A stretch of 7,548 nucleotides of DNA from Alphaproteobacteria bacterium (lineage in GTDB: Bacteria > Pseudomonadota > Alphaproteobacteria > UBA2136 > JALTLI01): the NCBI GenBank assembly GCA_027005635.1, contig JALTLI010000034.1:1-7548 (forward strand), read 5' to 3'. Below are positions 5,472 to 7,548 of the stretch, piece after piece. Both the position numbers and the translations under genes were made by a program. The first letter of the stretch is position 1, and each line of letters begins with the position of its first letter. A model generated the notes under the pieces. It worked only from the letters and a program-made list of their open reading frames with translations, made no database searches and had not been told where the DNA came from.

Positions 5472-6635
5472 TCAGGCCGCAGATTGAGTTCTAAAAGTAT
5501 TTTCTTTAACTGGCTCACCAGCAACAATATTTAGAATTCTATCGGTTGTAAAGCCGTCACCATAAGGGTTTATAGCTTTTGCCATGGTTTTATAAGAAAT
5601 TTCGTTATCCATTAAATCTTGTACTGTTGAAACTATTTTTTGTGTATTTGTACCAACTAATTTAACTGCGCCTGCGGTTACTGCATCTGGACGCTCAGTT
5701 ACTTCACGTAGCACAACTACTGGTTTTCCTAGTGATGGTGCTTCTTCTTGGATACCACCGGAATCTGTTAAAATAATATGTGAGCGTTCCATACTTGCTA
5801 CAAAATCAGGGTAATCCATTGGTGGAATAAGGTGAACATTTGGAATGTCACCAATAATTTCTGTGACAACATTTTTTACATTAGGGTTTAAGTGAACAGG
5901 GTAAACAATATGGCTATTGGGGTATAAAGTTGCAATTTGCTTAAGTGCATCACATATATTTTTAAACCCTTCACCATAGCTTTCACGTCTGTGGGCTGTT
6001 ACTAAAACAACTTTTTCATTGTCTGGAATAAAACTTAGCGGAGTTCTTGGTTTTTCCTTTAAAATATCAATGGTATCAAATAAAGCATCAATAACGGTGT
6101 TACCTACAACAAATACATTTTTAGTGATATTTTCAAGCAGTAAAGCTTCAGCAGATGTAATTGTTGGAGTGAAATGCCAATCTGCAAGCTGACCAATTAA
6201 TACACGGTTAGATTCCTCAGGGAACGGCGCATGTTTATTATAAGTACGCAAACCAGCTTCTACGTGAACAATTTTAGTATAATGGCTTTTTTGTGAGCTG
6301 TAAGTATGATGAGAAGCAAGAGATGCCATAAAAGCTGTGGTTGTATCACCATGAACAAAGCATAAATCAGGGTGAACTTCCTCTATAACATCATGGAGAC
6401 CGCTTAAAAGTTTACCCGCAAGGCTAGAAAGATGTTGCCCCGATTGCATAACATCCATTTTATAATCTGGCACAATATCAAACCAATCCAGCACTTGGTA
6501 TAGCATTTCTTTGTGCTGACCTGTGGCACATACTAAGCATTCATATCTATCATCTGCTTGAAGTTTTTTAATTACAGGTGCCATTTTAATGGCTTCAGGC
6601 CTTGTTCCTACAATACATAATGCTTTTTGTGTCAT
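5472..6635 (-). CDS. wecB: UDP-N-acetylglucosamine 2-epimerase (non-hydrolysing)
   Basis: This 387-residue enzyme interconverts UDP-GlcNAc and UDP-ManNAc in the cytoplasm, supplying ManNAc-type precursors for surface polysaccharides. Family landmarks occur in order: GTRPEAIKMAPVI (10-22), HGDTTT (95-100, Asp97), HVEAGLRT (124-131, Glu126), FPEESNR (138-144, Glu140/Glu141), TAHRRES (213-219, His215), and 'LTDSGGIQEEAPSLGKPVVV' (289-308) with 'REVTERPDAVTAG' after it. The Asp, both Glu and the His correspond to the catalytic set known from E. coli WecB. There is a short polar insertion at about 109-120 before HVEAG. Length fits the family. The wecC partner (UDP-ManNAc dehydrogenase) is not in the window, so the final sugar is not determined. 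A weak AAGAGA lies upstream of the ATG. It is 45 nt after rpe and leads the tight gene series. Confidence 0.96.
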   Translation of the reverse strand: MTQKALCIVGTRPEAIKMAPVIKKLQADDRYECLVCATGQHKEMLYQVLDWFDIVPDYKMDVMQSGQHLSSLAGKLLSGLHDVIEEVHPDLCFVHGDTTTAFMASLASHHTYSSQKSHYTKIVHVEAGLRTYNKHAPFPEESNRVLIGQLADWHFTPTITSAEALLLENITKNVFVVGNTVIDALFDTIDILKEKPRTPLSFIPDNEKVVLVTAHRRESYGEGFKNICDALKQIATLYPNSHIVYPVHLNPNVKNVVTEIIGDIPNVHLIPPMDYPDFVASMERSHIILTDSGGIQEEAPSLGKPVVVLREVTERPDAVTAGAVKLVGTNTQKIVSTVQDLMDNEISYKTMAKAINPYGDGFTTDRILNIVAGEPVKENTFRTQSAA

Positions 6636-6680
6636 TGGTTTCTCTTATAGTGGTTAAATATAAATTATTTTATAGCACAA

Positions 6681-7334
6681 TTATTTAATAAAGTCTTTAT
6701 TTCTTAGTGATTTGATGTTGTTGGCATAATTACCATTAAAAATAGCACTGCCTGCAACAAAGGCTGTTGCTCCAGCTTGTTCTGCTAGTTGTATTGTTTT
6801 GTGATTAATTCCTCCGTCTACTTCAATAATTGTAGATAATTTTTCAGTATCTAACCATTTACGCAAAATTTTTATTTTTTCTAATTGTTCATACATGAAT
6901 GATTGTCCACCAAAACCAGGGTTTACCGTCATTATAAGGATAACATCACATAAATTTATATATGGCTTTATTTTTTCTATATTTGTATCAGGGTTTAAGG
7001 AAAGACCAGCTTTTGCACCTAATGAGCGGATTTTTCCTAGTGTTTGCTTAGGGTTTTTAAGCGTTTCAATATGAACAGTTATAATATCTGCGCCAGCATC
7101 AATAAAATCTTCAATATAGTCATCAGGGTTAGAAATCATAAGGTGGACATCAAAAGGCAGGCTTGTATAAGTACGATATTTTTTAATTACAGGAGCACCA
7201 AAAGTTAAATTTGGTACAAAGTGACCATCCATAACATCTAAATGCACCCAATCAGCGCCTGCTTTTTCAATTTCACAAAGCTCTTTTGCCATGTGGGCAA
7301 AGTCTGCGGCAAGAATTGAAGGTGCTATAATCAT
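6681..7334 (-). CDS. rpe: Ribulose-phosphate 3-epimerase
   Basis: This 217-residue TIM-barrel enzyme interconverts D-ribulose 5-phosphate and D-xylulose 5-phosphate in the pentose phosphate pathway. All family landmarks are present: IAPSILAADF at the N terminus (Ser6), 'HLDVMDGHFVPNLTFG' (31-46, metal and catalytic His31 and Asp33), 'FDVHLMI' (61-67, His64), 'MTVNPGFGGQSF' (135-146, phosphate loop), 'EVDGGI' (171-176, Asp173 as the second catalytic acid) and 'AGSAIF' (194-199). Length is normal. The ATG is chosen because it places IAPSIL directly at the N terminus as in homologues; no good Shine-Dalgarno precedes it. It is a housekeeping gene that opens the minus-strand series, 45 nt upstream of wecB, so it may share a transcript with the glycan genes or only be adjacent. 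Confidence 0.97.
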   Translation of the reverse strand: MIIAPSILAADFAHMAKELCEIEKAGADWVHLDVMDGHFVPNLTFGAPVIKKYRTYTSLPFDVHLMISNPDDYIEDFIDAGADIITVHIETLKNPKQTLGKIRSLGAKAGLSLNPDTNIEKIKPYINLCDVILIMTVNPGFGGQSFMYEQLEKIKILRKWLDTEKLSTIIEVDGGINHKTIQLAEQAGATAFVAGSAIFNGNYANNIKSLRNKDFIK

Positions 7335-7548
7335 AAAAAATATTGTATTGCAGAAAATAAATAATAGCTATTAAAAAATAAATATAAATTATAGTGATAT
7401 ATATAACTGCATAATATATAAATATTTGTTGATTGTATGTTAAGTATTAAAAAATACAAAAACTTAATACAGGTGCAAAAATACATTTTATTGCATTGTT
7501 TTGTTATTTTTTAAAAAAATTATTTTTGCTAGATATATTTTTTATGCG
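7335..7548. other. AT-rich non-coding region upstream of rpe
   Basis: These 214 bases have no convincing gene on either strand and are the most AT-rich part of the window, with many poly-A and poly-T runs. They contain a perfect TATAAT on the minus strand (7388-7393) and a 7-bp inverted repeat GTATTAA/TTAATAC (7444-7450 and 7464-7470). The region probably holds the promoter of the minus-strand operon. Confidence 0.6.
7388..7393 (-). promoter_or_regulatory. Candidate -10 box for the rpe-wecB operon
   Basis: The minus strand reads TATAAT exactly, about 54 nt upstream of the rpe ATG. No good -35 hexamer stands at 16-18 nt and there is no extended TGn element, and an AT-rich background makes chance matches likely. 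The location is suitable for the operon promoter. Confidence 0.3.

Noticed and set aside
5456..5527. NUDIX gene starting at TTG 5527 with a 56-nt overlap into wecB
   Set aside because: No ribosome site precedes this codon, and the extra 24 residues lie well ahead of the Nudix fold; the ATG at 5455 gives normal spacing.
7437..7514. 25-codon + strand ORF with a Lys-rich start
   Set aside because: It has no Shine-Dalgarno sequence and lies in an extremely AT-rich spacer where short ORFs of this kind arise by chance.

Overview
This 7.5-kb window is AT-rich, roughly one-third G+C by eye, and densely packed with bacterial protein-coding genes. I see no rRNA, tRNA, CRISPR array, insertion sequence or phage gene. 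The HNH protein opens with 'LNADYRPLS' and carries a 'PAFSR...LIRDKFECQYCG' core, a pattern I associate with a small HNH family common in Alphaproteobacteria. The truncated ABC transporter ends in a 'LATLQF' tail of a kind also common there. A heptosyltransferase-type GT9 enzyme and a probable lipoprotein point to a Gram-negative envelope. My best guess is an AT-rich alphaproteobacterium, but this rests on remembered sequence patterns and not on a search.

Left part, + strand: the 3' end of an ABC-transporter ATPase (2-271), a 142-bp spacer with competing hairpins, then an HNH endonuclease gene (414-974) that probably starts at TTG behind a strong Shine-Dalgarno sequence.

Right part, - strand, read from right to left: rpe (ribulose-phosphate 3-epimerase), wecB (UDP-GlcNAc 2-epimerase), a NUDIX hydrolase, a GT4 glycosyltransferase, an isochorismatase-fold protein without the usual catalytic cysteine, a GT9 heptosyltransferase-like enzyme, a small putative lipoprotein, and a PfkB-family (adenosine-kinase-like) sugar/nucleoside kinase. 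From wecB to the GT9 gene the spacing is very tight (gaps of 16, 5 and 1 nt and one 44-nt overlap), so these five genes almost certainly form one translationally coupled operon. rpe lies 45 nt upstream of wecB and the lipoprotein 46 nt downstream of the GT9 gene, so both are plausible members. The PfkB gene follows a 79-nt gap with its own -10-like element and may be partly independent. Its stop codon overlaps that of the convergent HNH gene through a shared TTAA.

Functionally, wecB supplies UDP-ManNAc and the two glycosyltransferases would build a surface glycan (LPS core, capsule or O-antigen type). The NUDIX and isochorismatase-fold proteins have no obvious step in that pathway. The window looks mostly like a conventional envelope-glycan operon. 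The most unusual single item is the isochorismatase-fold protein with proline in place of the nucleophilic cysteine, translated from inside the glycosyltransferase gene. I do not see convincing evidence for a wholly new system.
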